From CAZMGT01 sp964565895 (GTDB lineage Bacteria > Armatimonadota > Zipacnadia > UBA1398 > CAZMGT01): a stretch of DNA of 6,027 nucleotides. The stretch covers positions 1 through 6,027 of the forward strand of contig CAZMGT010000090.1 of NCBI GenBank assembly GCA_964565895.1, in the 5' to 3' direction. Under the pieces are notes generated by a model. That model did no database searches. It was not told the origin of the DNA and saw nothing but the letters and a program-made list of their open reading frames with translations. The translations under genes were made by a program, and so were the position numbers. This document shows, piece by piece, positions 5,825 to 6,027 of this stretch; position 1 is the first letter of the stretch; every line of letters begins with the position of its first letter.

Positions 5825-6027
5825 TGTGCCGTCGGGGAACCTCCCGAGGGGGTGGCGGGCGAGGGCGTTGGTGCTGCTTGGGCGCTGCGCAGGCGATAGA
5901 CGGGGCACTCGAGCAAGGCGAGGTCGATGTATTCGATGTTGCGCGCGCCGTGGCGATTAAGGATGGCGGGGACGATGGAGAATTTCTCGTCGAGCTGCTC
6001 CGGAGGGCCGAGCTTAATCAGCGGGCC
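5821..6027 (-). CDS. ftsQ: cell division protein FtsQ/DivIB, C-terminal end only
   Basis: Only the last 68 codons are in the window; the gene continues past the right edge. FtsQ/DivIB is a single-pass membrane protein of the divisome that links FtsB and FtsL to septal wall synthesis. The visible part reads GPLIKLGPPEQLDEKF, then AILNRHGARNIEYIDL, then CPVYRLR. This matches the end of the FtsQ beta domain, where a strand with a KLG turn is followed by a 'D/EKF' helix and a closing 'IDLR..PVYR' strand. A tail of about 21 Ala/Pro/Ser/Gly-rich residues follows. The stop TGA at 5823-5821 overlaps the DUF881 start. The next gene being DUF881 strongly supports the call. The POTRA domain and membrane helix lie outside the window, so they cannot be checked. 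Confidence 0.78.
   Translation of the reverse strand, partial: GPLIKLGPPEQLDEKFSIVPAILNRHGARNIEYIDLALLECPVYRLRSAQAAPTPSPATPSGGSPTAQ

Overview
This is a GC-rich bacterial window with five protein-coding genes, two of them cut by the window edges, and no RNA genes, mobile elements or CRISPR arrays that I can see. Reading from the right edge on the minus strand, it holds the 3' end of a cell-division gene (ftsQ/divIB), a DUF881 membrane protein, a double zinc-finger (zf-HC2) membrane anti-sigma-type protein with a very long Pro/Ala-rich tail, and a 921-residue secreted protein that looks like an outer-membrane beta-barrel. At the left edge a plus-strand gene for a membrane-anchored M28-family metallopeptidase converges on the barrel gene. 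The two stop codons overlap on a single CTAG.

The pair ftsQ then DUF881, joined by an ATGA stop/start overlap, matches the order divIB-ylxW-ylxX in the Bacillus division/cell-wall (dcw) cluster and points to a Terrabacteria-type lineage. The large signal-peptide-bearing protein with amphipathic strands and a C-terminal Phe points instead to a diderm envelope. Both together suggest a GC-rich diderm of the Terrabacteria side, with Armatimonadota one candidate. This placement is inference from gene content only.

Layout: 1-946 M28 peptidase (+); 943-3708 barrel protein (-); 3709-3827 its leader with three hairpins; 3828-5096 anti-sigma-type protein (-); 5097-5248 its leader with three inverted repeats; 5249-5824 DUF881 (-); 5821-6027 ftsQ 3' end (-). 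No ftsA or ftsZ follows DUF881, so the division cluster ends or is interrupted here.

The most interesting part is the central pair. The anti-sigma-type gene has no sigma-factor gene beside it in this window. Its product would place two cytoplasmic zinc fingers, one membrane helix and about 220 residues of Pro/Ala-rich tail outside the membrane, next to an outer-surface protein of no family I recognise. The leaders of these two genes carry a 14-base perfect reverse-complement match. One copy covers the loop of a 9-bp perfect hairpin in the anti-sigma leader, and the other lies just upstream of the barrel gene's ribosome binding site. This could be chance, a shared binding site in opposite orientation, or RNA-RNA pairing.
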